Positions 1-7,411 of a stretch of DNA of 14,540 nt are shown here, piece by piece. Origin of the DNA: JACQHC01 sp035559715. GTDB taxonomy: Bacteria > Gemmatimonadota > Gemmatimonadetes > Gemmatimonadales > GWC2-71-9. The position numbers and the translations under genes were made by a program. Below the pieces are notes generated by a model. It did no database searches. It worked only from the letters and a program-made list of their open reading frames with translations, and had not been told where the DNA came from. The stretch lies in contig DATMAW010000026.1 of assembly GCA_035559715.1 (NCBI GenBank), forward strand, positions 1 through 14,540, in the 5' to 3' direction. Each line of letters begins with the position of its first letter. Position 1 is the stretch's first letter.

Positions 1-2080
1 CCGCGGCGAGCACCCGGTACCCGAGGCGCTCGAGCACACGGACCGTCAGTTCGCGAATGGATTTCTCGTCCTCGGCGACGAGGACCGTCTCTCCGCGGCT
101 GCGCGGCGGTTCCGGTAGGGGAGCCGCCGCTGGCTCGGGCACTCCCGTGGCCACTCGCGGCAGGTAGATCCGGATCGTGGTACCGGCGCCCGGCTCGCTG
201 TAAACATTGATGAACCCGTCGTTCTGCTTCACGATTCCGTAAACGGTGGACAATCCGAGCCCGGTCCCGCGGCCCAGCTCCTTCGTAGTAAAGAAGGGCT
301 CGAAGATGCGCTCCTTGGTGGCGTGGTCCATCCCCGCGCCGGTGTCGCTCACGGCGAGCGTGGCGAAGTCCCCGGGAACGAAGCCCGGGTGGCCGGCGCA
401 GTACACCTCGTCCAGAATGGCGCGCCCCGTTTCGATGGTGATCTTCCCCACGCCGGCAATCGCATCCCGCGAATTGACGCACAGGTTCGCGAGGATCTGA
501 TCGACCTGACCAGGGTCGATCCGCACGGCGAGCGGCTCATTGGAGGGCTTCCACAGAAGCTCGATGTCTTCTCCGATCAGCCTTCGGAGCAGCTTGAGCA
601 TCCCCTCCACCGTCTCGGTGAGGTCGAGCACGATCGGGGCCACCGGCTGCCGCCGGGCAAACGCCAGGAGCTGCCGCGTGATGTCGGCTGACCGCCGGGC
701 GGCGCTCTGAATCTCCTTGAGGTCGCCGTACAAGGGGTCGCTTGGTTCCAGTCGAGTCAGGGCCAACTCGGCGAATCCCAGAATCACCCCGATCATGTTG
801 TTGTAGTCGTGCGCCACGCCGCCCGCGAGCCGGCCCATGGACTCCATCTTCTGAGACTGATGGAGCTGCGCGGTGAGCTGCAGTTGCTCGGTGATGTCGT
901 GCTTGACGCTGACGTAGTTCGTGATCCGACCGCTCTGGTCGTGCACGGGTGAGATGACGCCTTCATCGGTGTAGAGTGAACCGTCCTTCCGTCTGTTGAC
1001 GAAGCGCCCCTTCCAGGACTTGCCGCTCGTCAGCGTGTCCCACAGCGAGCGATAAAACGCCGCGTCCTGCTTCCCGCTCTTGAGAATGCGCGGATTCTGG
1101 CCCATGACCTCAGCGCGAGTGTAGCCGGTCACCGCCTCAAAGGCCGGGTTGACGTACTCGATCGCGCCATCGGCGTCCGTGACCACCACACATTCGTCGG
1201 CCTGCTCGATTGCCGTCATCAGACGTTCGCGCTCGGTTTCGACCTGCTTTCGCGCGGTGATATCGATCACGATTCCCTGATAGTGCGTCACGGTTCCATC
1301 AGGTTCTCGCCGGACCCAGGTGTGATCGTCGAGCCAGCGATAGTCCCCGCGTTTCGTACGGATGCGGTACTCCTGCTCGAACTCTGCACGGCCTTCCGCC
1401 GTGTAGCGCGTCACTTCTTCCGCGATGCGGCCGAGGTCATCCGGATGCAGGAGTGACGCGTAAGGCACCTTTGTCAGCTCGTCCATCTCGTAGCCGAACT
1501 GCATGCAGTTGCTGGTGACGTACTCGACGGGCCACCCGGGGGCGGCGCGCCACAGGAAGGCCACGGCCGGGCTCTTGTTGATGATGAGTTCCAGCTCTTC
1601 GCGCCGCTGCCAGGCTCGCCGGGCGGATTCCTCGGCCGCTTTTCGTGCGGTGACGTCGGTGAGCGAGCCCACGATCGCGACCGTCTTCCCGTTCTCCACG
1701 ACCGGCGCCTCGTGTACTTCGACGCGGATGACGCGTCCTTTCATGCCCCGGAGCTCCAATTCGTACGGCGGCTGAGGCTTGCCGGTCTTGATGGCGAGCT
1801 CCGTGAGGCGCAGCCCTTCAGCGTTGATGGGGTTATCGGTCAGGAACTCCGTCCAGCGGATCAGCGCCTCCGCCGGCTCGCAGTCGAAGAACTGGCGGGT
1901 CTGCGGGCTGACGTACGTCAGAACGTGGTCTGCCGTGTGCGTGTAGAACAGGTTGGTGCTGTGCTCGATGATGTCGCGGAGGCGTTGCTCGGCATGATTC
2001 TGCCGTGCAGCGGCAGCCACCTCCGCGGCGGTAATCCGGGTGCCATGGGATGATGCGGAACGGGGCGGGCTCTTCGCCAT
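1..2080 (-). CDS. Hybrid sensor histidine kinase with three PAS domains (3' end cut by window edge)
   Basis: The reverse strand is open for 693 codons from the ATG at 2080 to the window edge. Residue order is: a PAS-like domain at about 25-140 (RDIIEHSTNLFYTH), a PAS/PAC at about 165-280 with HPDD and ending DITARK, a third PAS/PAC at about 290-405 (VNPAFEAVTGYTR), then HisKA with the phosphoacceptor in GGVAHDYNN at H424. The HATPase_c domain follows, with an N box around N536, G1 box DTGAGMD from D579 and G2 box GTGLGLS near 605. A receiver domain begins with the acidic LVAEDE at about 668; its phosphorylated Asp would lie outside the window. The protein should autophosphorylate on His and pass phosphate to its own receiver. 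No membrane segment is seen in this part, so it is probably a cytoplasmic sensor. The start is uncertain: an in-frame ATG at 2116 would add 12 residues, and neither start has a strong Shine-Dalgarno. The signal sensed is unknown. The gene is divergent from the PBP gene with 114 bp between the starts. Confidence 0.93.
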   Translation of the reverse strand, partial: MAKSPPRSASSHGTRITAAEVAAAARQNHAEQRLRDIIEHSTNLFYTHTADHVLTYVSPQTRQFFDCEPAEALIRWTEFLTDNPINAEGLRLTELAIKTGKPQPPYELELRGMKGRVIRVEVHEAPVVENGKTVAIVGSLTDVTARKAAEESARRAWQRREELELIINKSPAVAFLWRAAPGWPVEYVTSNCMQFGYEMDELTKVPYASLLHPDDLGRIAEEVTRYTAEGRAEFEQEYRIRTKRGDYRWLDDHTWVRREPDGTVTHYQGIVIDITARKQVETERERLMTAIEQADECVVVTDADGAIEYVNPAFEAVTGYTRAEVMGQNPRILKSGKQDAAFYRSLWDTLTSGKSWKGRFVNRRKDGSLYTDEGVISPVHDQSGRITNYVSVKHDITEQLQLTAQLHQSQKMESMGRLAGGVAHDYNNMIGVILGFAELALTRLEPSDPLYGDLKEIQSAARRSADITRQLLAFARRQPVAPIVLDLTETVEGMLKLLRRLIGEDIELLWKPSNEPLAVRIDPGQVDQILANLCVNSRDAIAGVGKITIETGRAILDEVYCAGHPGFVPGDFATLAVSDTGAGMDHATKERIFEPFFTTKELGRGTGLGLSTVYGIVKQNDGFINVYSEPGAGTTIRIYLPRVATGVPEPAAAPLPEPPRSRGETVLVAEDEKSIRELTVRVLERLGYRVLAA

Positions 2081-2194
2081 GTGCTCGATTCTGTGAGACG
2101 TGACGTGACAAAGCATGGAGACGGCATGAAGGTCTGTTTATGGCGCCTTCAGCCTGGCGAAACCCCTTGGTCTTGCGCAGCGTCTGTATAGGAA

Positions 2195-4399
2195 ATGGCC
2201 GGTTCGTTGTCGCGTTTGCTGAGGCATGCTCGCCTGCTGGTCCGGCGCGTCAGACTTCGTGATCTGGCGGCGCTGGTCCTTGTCGGACTGGGTTTTGGCG
2301 CCGCAGCCATTCTGGCGGAGGCCCTGATCCGCGCTCGCATTGGCCCGCCGTCGGCTCGCGTGCCCACCGCGCTCTTCAGTCGGCCGGCTGCCTGGGGAGC
2401 GTGGCCGGGCCGCGCCGGGGCAGTCCCCATTGCGCCCCTGTCGGACGCGCTCGACGAGTGGCGGATCCCCACGAGACTCGCCGACCTCCCCGCTCATCTG
2501 GTCGAAGCCGTTCTCGCGGTGGAGGACCAACGCTTCTTCCAACACGACGGACTCGATCTCCGCCGGATCATGGGTGCCGCTGTGGCAAACGCTCGCGCGG
2601 GCCAGGTCACACAGGGCGGCAGCACCATCACGCAACAGCTCGCCAAGAACCTCTTCCTGTCGGCCCAGCGCACCCCGCTCCGCAAGCTGCGGGAGGCCGT
2701 GATGGCCGTGGTGCTGGAGGATCGCCACGACAAGGCCGCCATTCTCCAGGCCTACCTGAACGAGATCTACCTCGGCCAGGACGGTCCGCGGGCCATCCAC
2801 GGCGTGGGGGCTGCCGCCCGCTACTACTTCGACAGGGACGCGGCTGATCTCACGCTGGCCGAGGGCGCGCTGCTTGCCGGGATGATCCGTGCTCCCAACT
2901 GGTACACACCGGTGCGACACCCCGATCGTGCCCGCGAGCGGCGGGACCTGGTGTTGCGGCTGATGGTGGAGCAGGGCCGCCTGGACGAGCGCGCGGCGCG
3001 GCGCGCGGCGAGTCAACGGATTCGAACGCGACCCGTACCCCAGACGATGGTGGACGCGCGGTACTTCCGCGACTTCGTGGTCCGTCGCTTTAGAAAGGAG
3101 TACGGCGGTCGCCTCCCGCCCCGAGGCACCACGGTCTACACGACACTGGACGCCGTCCTTCAGCGCGCGGCCAACCGCGCGGTGCGCGATGGACTGGCCG
3201 GCCTCTCCGTCCCCGACGCCCAGGCGGCGCTCGTGGCCATCGATCCCCGGACGGGGGACATTCTCGCCATGGTTGGCGGGCGCGACTACGGCGCCTCGCA
3301 GTTCAACCGTGCAACGGATGCGCGGCGGCAGCCCGGAAGCGCGTTCAAGCCCATCGTGGCGCTGGTGGCGCTCGGTCGAAACGGATCTGACGTTCCGCCA
3401 TTCACACTCGCCTCGGTGATCCCAGACGAACCTCTGTCCGTGGTGACACCCGTTGGTCGTTGGGCGCCACGGAACTACGACCAGAGATTCCGCGGGCCGG
3501 TCACCCTGCGGCAGGCGCTGGAGCAGTCGCTGAACGTGCCGTTCGCCCGAATCGGACTGTCCGTCGGGGCCGACCGCATTGCCACCATGGGCAAGCAACT
3601 CGGGATCTCGAGCCGCCTCCAGGCTGTGCCGAGCCTTGCGCTCGGATCGTCGGAGGTGACGCCGCTCGAGTTGACCCGCGCCTTTGGGGTTTTTGCGAAC
3701 GGCGGAGCACTGGCCGAAACCCGCTCGGTGCTGGGCGTGGCGAGGGGAGATGGCTCAGTGCGCAACGCGGGATCGCCCGTCCTGCATCGGGCGGTCGATC
3801 CCGCCGAAGCGTATCTCGTGACGTCGGCGCTGGAGGGCGCAGTTCAGCGCGGCACCGGTCGCGCCCTGGGACGGCTGGATTTCAGTGGGGGCCTCGCCGG
3901 GAAATCCGGGACGTCCAGCGAATGGCGGGACGGCTGGTTCATCGCGTACACGCCGAGCCTGACGGTGGGCGTGTGGGTGGGCCACGATGATGGACGCAGT
4001 CTCGGTCTCACCGGCTCGCGGTCGGCGCTACCGATCGTGATGCGTTTCTTGCGAGAGGCGTTGCGGCAGGCGGATACCGAGCCGTTCCCCGTGCCAGAGG
4101 GCGTGGAGTTCGCGCATGTTAGAACCGAGCGCGATTGGTGGGGATGGACCTGCGATGGCGAGCCCGAAGTGTTCCTCGAGGGCACGGCGCCTCACGACGA
4201 CTGCGGTGATTGGTGGGCCCCGCTTCGCTGGGCTTCCCGCATCGGCCGGCTTCCCGGGCAGCTCTTCGGCGGTCTTGCAGACCTCCTCGGACTCGATCAG
4301 GACGACGCGGCAGAGTTGCTGGAGCGAGAGGCGAATGAGGTGGTTCGAGAGTTGGCCGCGCAGCTTGATCGAGCGTCACGCGAGCTGCGACGCCACTGA
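2195..4399 (+). CDS. Bifunctional class A penicillin-binding protein (glycosyltransferase 51 plus transpeptidase)
   Basis: This 734-residue protein polymerises lipid II into glycan strands and cross-links the peptides on the outer face of the inner membrane. An N-terminal basic stretch precedes one membrane segment at about 23-45. The GT51 domain shows EDQRFFQHDG with catalytic Glu110, GGSTITQQLAKN at 141-152, the RKxxE motif ending at Glu167, and YLNEIYLG at 187-194. The transpeptidase domain has all three motifs: SxxK at Ser382-Lys385 (PGSAFKP), SxN at Ser445-Asn447 and KSGT at 570-573. After about residue 640 comes a Trp-rich tail with two Cys (653 and 670) and a charged, probably helical end. 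The length is normal for PBP1a-type enzymes. A stop just upstream makes ATG 2195 the earliest start; its GGAA lies directly against the ATG, so a TTG at 2207 with better spacing cannot be excluded. The last 24 bp overlap the convergent SDR gene. Whether it acts as PBP1A or PBP1B cannot be decided here. Confidence 0.96.
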   Translation: MAGSLSRLLRHARLLVRRVRLRDLAALVLVGLGFGAAAILAEALIRARIGPPSARVPTALFSRPAAWGAWPGRAGAVPIAPLSDALDEWRIPTRLADLPAHLVEAVLAVEDQRFFQHDGLDLRRIMGAAVANARAGQVTQGGSTITQQLAKNLFLSAQRTPLRKLREAVMAVVLEDRHDKAAILQAYLNEIYLGQDGPRAIHGVGAAARYYFDRDAADLTLAEGALLAGMIRAPNWYTPVRHPDRARERRDLVLRLMVEQGRLDERAARRAASQRIRTRPVPQTMVDARYFRDFVVRRFRKEYGGRLPPRGTTVYTTLDAVLQRAANRAVRDGLAGLSVPDAQAALVAIDPRTGDILAMVGGRDYGASQFNRATDARRQPGSAFKPIVALVALGRNGSDVPPFTLASVIPDEPLSVVTPVGRWAPRNYDQRFRGPVTLRQALEQSLNVPFARIGLSVGADRIATMGKQLGISSRLQAVPSLALGSSEVTPLELTRAFGVFANGGALAETRSVLGVARGDGSVRNAGSPVLHRAVDPAEAYLVTSALEGAVQRGTGRALGRLDFSGGLAGKSGTSSEWRDGWFIAYTPSLTVGVWVGHDDGRSLGLTGSRSALPIVMRFLREALRQADTEPFPVPEGVEFAHVRTERDWWGWTCDGEPEVFLEGTAPHDDCGDWWAPLRWASRIGRLPGQLFGGLADLLGLDQDDAAELLEREANEVVRELAAQLDRASRELRRH

Positions 4400-5173
4400 G
4401 ACGTTGCGATCGAGCCAGGCCCGCCAGGTCTCCGTCCCCCGTGGCCGATCCGGAACGGTGTTGTAACCGGCGCGGAAGGCTGCGGCTGTGCGTCCCAGTA
4501 TTGGAATCGAAAAAACGCTCTTGTTGAGGCCGCGCACGGCAAGCCACGCGCGTGCCGCCTCTTTCAGGGTCATCAGCTCGGGGCCGCCGATGTCCGGCAG
4601 CCGACCGCGGGGGCCTGCGGCGAGGCCGTGACACAGCTCGAGCGCCATATCTCCCGTCCCGATGCTCTGAACCCGGAAGCCCGCAGGAATCGGAAGCAGC
4701 CGGGGGATGCGTGACAGGAGATGCAGCTGCAGATCCACGAACCAGTGGAACTGCGTGGCGCGCAGGATGGAATGGGGCAGGCCGCTGTCCGATACGATCC
4801 GCTCACACGCGAGCTTGGCGCGGTAGTAGGCCAGGGGGATCCTGTCGATTCCCACGATCGACACAAACAGGAAGTGGGACACGTGGGCGTCCCGCGCGGC
4901 GCTGACCAGACGGCGGGTTCCCTCAATGTCGGTCCCCGGGGCGTGGATTGGATCGCTCGCCGTGTGGACGACAGCTTCCACGCCCTGGAGAGCCGTGGCA
5001 ATCCCTTCGCCCGTGCGCAGGTCCCCCTTCACCCACTGAGTCGCGTTGCTGCCGCCGCGCGAAGCTTCCGGATCGCGACGCGTCATGGCTCGAATGGCGT
5101 GACCCGCCGCGGCGGCCGCCCGTACGACTTCCCGTCCAAGGTGGCCCGTGGCTCCCGTCACGAGGACGTTCAC
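4376..5173 (-). CDS. NmrA-like atypical SDR, NAD(P)-binding protein
   Basis: This 265-residue protein opens with a Rossmann dinucleotide-binding loop, GATGHLG, with glycines at 7, 10 and 13. An acidic residue follows at the end of beta-3 (GDLR, Asp51). FVSIVGID at about 103-110 and YYRAK, which gives Tyr116-x3-Lys120, are positioned as in extended/atypical SDRs of the NmrA/TMR type. Such proteins bind NAD(P)(H) and act as reductases or as redox-sensing regulators; the substrate cannot be read from sequence. There is no signal peptide, so it should be cytosolic. The start is GTG at 5173, with MNVLVTGATG at the usual distance from the terminus; no strong Shine-Dalgarno is visible. It lies 29 bp downstream of the SRPBCC gene on the same strand, so co-transcription is likely. 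Its 3' end overlaps the convergent PBP gene by 24 bp. Confidence 0.9.
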   Translation of the reverse strand: MNVLVTGATGHLGREVVRAAAAAGHAIRAMTRRDPEASRGGSNATQWVKGDLRTGEGIATALQGVEAVVHTASDPIHAPGTDIEGTRRLVSAARDAHVSHFLFVSIVGIDRIPLAYYRAKLACERIVSDSGLPHSILRATQFHWFVDLQLHLLSRIPRLLPIPAGFRVQSIGTGDMALELCHGLAAGPRGRLPDIGGPELMTLKEAARAWLAVRGLNKSVFSIPILGRTAAAFRAGYNTVPDRPRGTETWRAWLDRNVSVASQLA

Positions 5174-5202
5174 GGTTGGACGACCACAGCGAGATCTGGA
5201 GG

Positions 5203-5751
5203 CTACGGCGCCGGAAGCTCTACGGGTGTCGCCGTTTCACCAAGTTCCTTTGCGAGCGCGAGGAGATACGCGTTCATCGTGGCCGTGGGCGGGAAGAACA
5301 ACTTTCCCATGACGCGGAACAGCGGGTTCTTGATGAATCCCGCCTCGGTGATCGTGACCCGTGCCCCGGAACCCTCCGGCTCGACCTCCCAAGTCCAGGT
5401 ACCCCCAAACGGCTGGCCTTCGTCCACCACGCGCACCACCTGCTTGCGCGGTGGATCCTGGCTCACCAGCTCGAACGTCACGGTCCCCTGTTTCGACGTC
5501 TCCACGAACCGGACTCGTTCCCCCTCGGCTGTCAGCATCTCCACCCTGGTGACGTCGGAGCGCCAGCGCGGGGTACCGCCGAAATCGGAGATCAGTGCCC
5601 ACACGCGCTCTGGCGGGCTTGGGAGCGTGATCCTCATGCGGGCGACGTGATCGCGCGGGAGCATGGACCCGACGGCGAACGCCACCAAGGGAAGTCCAAG
5701 CAGAATCCCGATTACGACTATGAGCCACGGCATCCAGCGTCTCCGGTCCAT
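5203..5751 (-). CDS. Membrane-anchored SRPBCC (START/Bet v1-like) family protein
   Basis: The 182-residue product has one strong hydrophobic segment at about 7-28 (WMPWLIVVIGILLGLPLVA) after a short basic start. A lipid- or ligand-binding SRPBCC domain follows. Recognisable features are the first strand plus PPERVWALISDF at about 46-57, a central strand-rich part with GGTWTWEVEP, and a long C-terminal helix. This fold is used for binding hydrophobic ligands or for polyketide-cyclase-like chemistry; no specific substrate is implied. The anchor suggests a signal-anchor protein facing the periplasm, which is less usual than the soluble form. The start at 5751 is well supported by AGGAG 8 nt upstream. 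It sits between the MoaD-like gene (73 bp gap) and the SDR gene (29 bp gap), all on the minus strand, so it is probably part of that operon. Confidence 0.85.
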   Translation of the reverse strand: MDRRRWMPWLIVVIGILLGLPLVAFAVGSMLPRDHVARMRITLPSPPERVWALISDFGGTPRWRSDVTRVEMLTAEGERVRFVETSKQGTVTFELVSQDPPRKQVVRVVDEGQPFGGTWTWEVEPEGSGARVTITEAGFIKNPLFRVMGKLFFPPTATMNAYLLALAKELGETATPVELPAP

Positions 5752-5824
5752 GGCGTGCTCTCCTTCGCGTTGGGATGTCGAGCGGCGCGTGCGGGCATAG
5801 AGAGTCCTCGGATGTCAGCGGTGA

Positions 5825-6121
5825 TCACCCGCCCGCGATGGCCCCGACGATCAGTAGTGGTTCCTCGCCGTGCGATACCGGCTCCGGCAGCGGCGCCTCC
5901 GGCGCTTCGTGGGACAAGTCCCGCCCGCAAGTGAAGAACCTCACCAGGGGCCTGCGCCGCCGCGTGCCGTGGTCCCGCACGGTCCCCCGGAGAGCGGGAT
6001 ACCGGTCCTCCAAAGCATCCAGAACGGAACCCAACGTCACGGGGCCGTTCACCGCCAGCAGGACCTCGCCCTCGACCCGCGCCAACGCCTGCAGATGCGC
6101 CGGAAGCGACACCCGGATCAT
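5825..6121 (-). CDS. MoaD/ThiS-like ubiquitin-fold sulfur-carrier protein
   Basis: The 98-residue product fits the MoaD/ThiS family. It has a beta-grasp start (IRVSLPAHL), a helix LGSVLDALEDRYPALR at about 30-45, a strand VRFFTCGRDLS at 60-70, and a C-terminal run ending IVGAIAGG. The terminal Gly-Gly is the residue pair that is adenylated and thiocarboxylated in true carriers of this family. Its ATG at 6121 overlaps the stop of the upstream propeller gene in an ATGA, a sign of translational coupling. No MoaE, MoeB/ThiF-type E1, thiazole synthase or cysteine-synthase partner is in the window, so a molybdopterin or thiamine role is not supported. Internal basic residues (TRRRRP, 53-58) are a little unusual. 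I infer a sulfur carrier or ubiquitin-like modifier dedicated to the partner gene; the reaction is unknown. Confidence 0.85.
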   Translation of the reverse strand: MIRVSLPAHLQALARVEGEVLLAVNGPVTLGSVLDALEDRYPALRGTVRDHGTRRRRPLVRFFTCGRDLSHEAPEAPLPEPVSHGEEPLLIVGAIAGG

Positions 6122-7233
6122 GCCAGCGTCTGGACCTCCACCGACAGGACGGCTGGCAGATCTCGCACGATCGCGTTCCAGCTATCGCCTCCGTTCGCCG
6201 ATGCGTACACCTGGCCGCCGGTCGTGCCGAAGTAAATGCCGCAGGGATCGAGGGAGTCCACGGCGCTCGCGTCCCGCAGGACATTCACGTAACAGTCCTT
6301 CTGCGGGAGGCCCTCGGTCAGCGCCTCCCATTCGTTCCCGCCGGTACGGCTGCGGTACACTCGTAACCTGCCCTCCAGGGGATAGTGTTCGGAATCGCTC
6401 TTGATCGGAACGACGTAGATCGTCTCCGGTTCGTGCGCGTGCACTTCGATGGTGAATCCGAAATCCGTGGGCAGGTTGCCGCTCACTTCGCGCCAGTTGT
6501 CACCCGCGTCGTCGGTCCGCAGCACGTCCCAGTGTTTCTGCATGAACAGCACGCTGGGCCGTGATGGATGCATGGCGATGCGATGCACGCAGTGGCCCAC
6601 CTCGGCCGTCCCGTCCGGCAGGTACTCCGACTTCAGGCCGCGGTTGATGGGCTTCCACGTCCTGGCGCCGTCATCCGTCCGAAACGCGCCGGCGGCCGAG
6701 ATCGCAATGAACAGGCGGCCGGCGTTCTTGGGATCGAGCAGGATCGTGTGGAGGCACAGGCCACCCGCTCCGGGTTGCCAGTTCGGACCGGAGCCGTGAC
6801 CGCGCAGGCCCGGCAGCTCGTGCCACGTCTGGCCACCGTCGGTGGTGTGAAACAGCGCTGCGTCCTCGACTCCGGCGTACACGGTATCAGGATCGTTCAG
6901 CGAGGGCTCGAGGTGCCACACCCGCTTGAACTCCCAGGGGTGCGGTGTGCCGTCGTACCATTGGTGCGTACCCGGGACGCCCTCGTACGCGAACTGGTTC
7001 CCGACGGTTTCCCACGTCTTTCCGCCGTCGCTGGAACGCTGCATCACCTGGCCGAACCAGCTGCTGGTCTGGGAGGCATACAGGCGATTCGGGTCGGCGG
7101 GAGATCCTTTCACGTGATAGATCTCCCATCCGCCGAAGTGGGGACCGCTCACGCGCCACTGCTTCCGCTTGCCGTCGGACGTCAGGATGAATGCGCCCTT
7201 CCTGGTGCCCACGAGCACACGTACGCCGCTCAT
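6118..7233 (-). CDS. BNR/Asp-box beta-propeller protein (WD40/YVTN/BNR-like, sialidase-fold)
   Basis: Starting at the ATG at 7233 the protein has 371 residues. That start has a strong AGGAGGA about 8 nt upstream; the same frame stays open to 7347, but the extra 38 residues are basic and low in complexity. Six Asp-box motifs (S/T-x-D-x-G-x-T-W type) occur at about 67-74, 130-137, 185-193, 239-247, 295-302 and 345-352. Examples are SSDGGKTW and TTDGGQTW. This spacing of 50-60 residues indicates a six-bladed propeller. It is often annotated as exo-alpha-sialidase or glycosyl hydrolase, but I see no sialidase FRIP motif or convincing catalytic Arg triad, so enzymatic activity is not supported. 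There is no signal peptide, so it appears cytosolic. Its stop overlaps the start of the MoaD-like gene (ATGA at 6121-6118), so the two are very likely made together. Confidence 0.9.
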   Translation of the reverse strand: MSGVRVLVGTRKGAFILTSDGKRKQWRVSGPHFGGWEIYHVKGSPADPNRLYASQTSSWFGQVMQRSSDGGKTWETVGNQFAYEGVPGTHQWYDGTPHPWEFKRVWHLEPSLNDPDTVYAGVEDAALFHTTDGGQTWHELPGLRGHGSGPNWQPGAGGLCLHTILLDPKNAGRLFIAISAAGAFRTDDGARTWKPINRGLKSEYLPDGTAEVGHCVHRIAMHPSRPSVLFMQKHWDVLRTDDAGDNWREVSGNLPTDFGFTIEVHAHEPETIYVVPIKSDSEHYPLEGRLRVYRSRTGGNEWEALTEGLPQKDCYVNVLRDASAVDSLDPCGIYFGTTGGQVYASANGGDSWNAIVRDLPAVLSVEVQTLA

Positions 7234-7350
7234 ACGGAGCTTCCTCCTCGAGTTGGGTGCGTTTCCGGTGGGCTCGTCGGACCGCCGCCGCGATCGCCGC
7301 GCGGTCATCGTGTGCGAGGCTGCCCGGGAGGAGAGCCAGCCGCGCACCCG

Positions 7351-7397
7351 GAAAAATTATACAATCAACACGGGGTGCGCCCACTCGGGCGCACCCC
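7351..7397 (-). terminator. Probable intrinsic terminator of the 8248-7412 gene
   Basis: An 11-bp perfect inverted repeat (GGGGTGCGCCC at 7372-7382 and its complement at 7387-7397) encloses a 4-nt loop. It begins 14 nt after the stop codon of the minus-strand gene ending at 7412. Read on the minus strand the stem is followed by a T-rich stretch of about 20 nt that ends in five T. The T-rich tract is interrupted, so termination may be incomplete. No plus-strand gene ends here, which favours the minus-strand reading. Confidence 0.65.
7356..7361 (-). promoter_or_regulatory. Candidate -10 box (TATAAT) for the propeller/MoaD-like operon
   Basis: A perfect TATAAT lies on the minus strand in the only AT-rich stretch of this 178-bp gap, directly after the terminator hairpin. 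Transcription from it would give a leader of roughly 115 nt before the ATG at 7233. No good -35 hexamer is found 16-18 bp upstream, because that position falls within the hairpin. The box may simply be part of the terminator's T-rich tail. Confidence 0.3.
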
Positions 7398-7411
7398 ATG
7401 CATCGTGCGGT

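Noticed and set aside
2138..3598. Long minus-strand reading frame (486 codons) antisense to the penicillin-binding protein
   Set aside because: It has no recognisable motifs and is Arg/Gly/His-rich, as expected from the complement of a GC-rich gene. The plus strand carries all GT51 and transpeptidase motifs.
4721..5934. Two long overlapping plus-strand frames across the SDR and SRPBCC genes
   Set aside because: Both are antisense to well-supported minus-strand genes and contain no domain signatures.
5825..6121. Calling the MoaD-like gene moaD or thiS
   Set aside because: No molybdopterin or thiamine pathway gene is nearby, and it is coupled to a propeller gene, so a specific symbol would be misleading.
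7234..7347. N-terminal extension of the propeller protein
   Set aside because: AGGAGGA sits just before the ATG at 7233, and the extension is a low-complexity basic stretch lying across the leader region.
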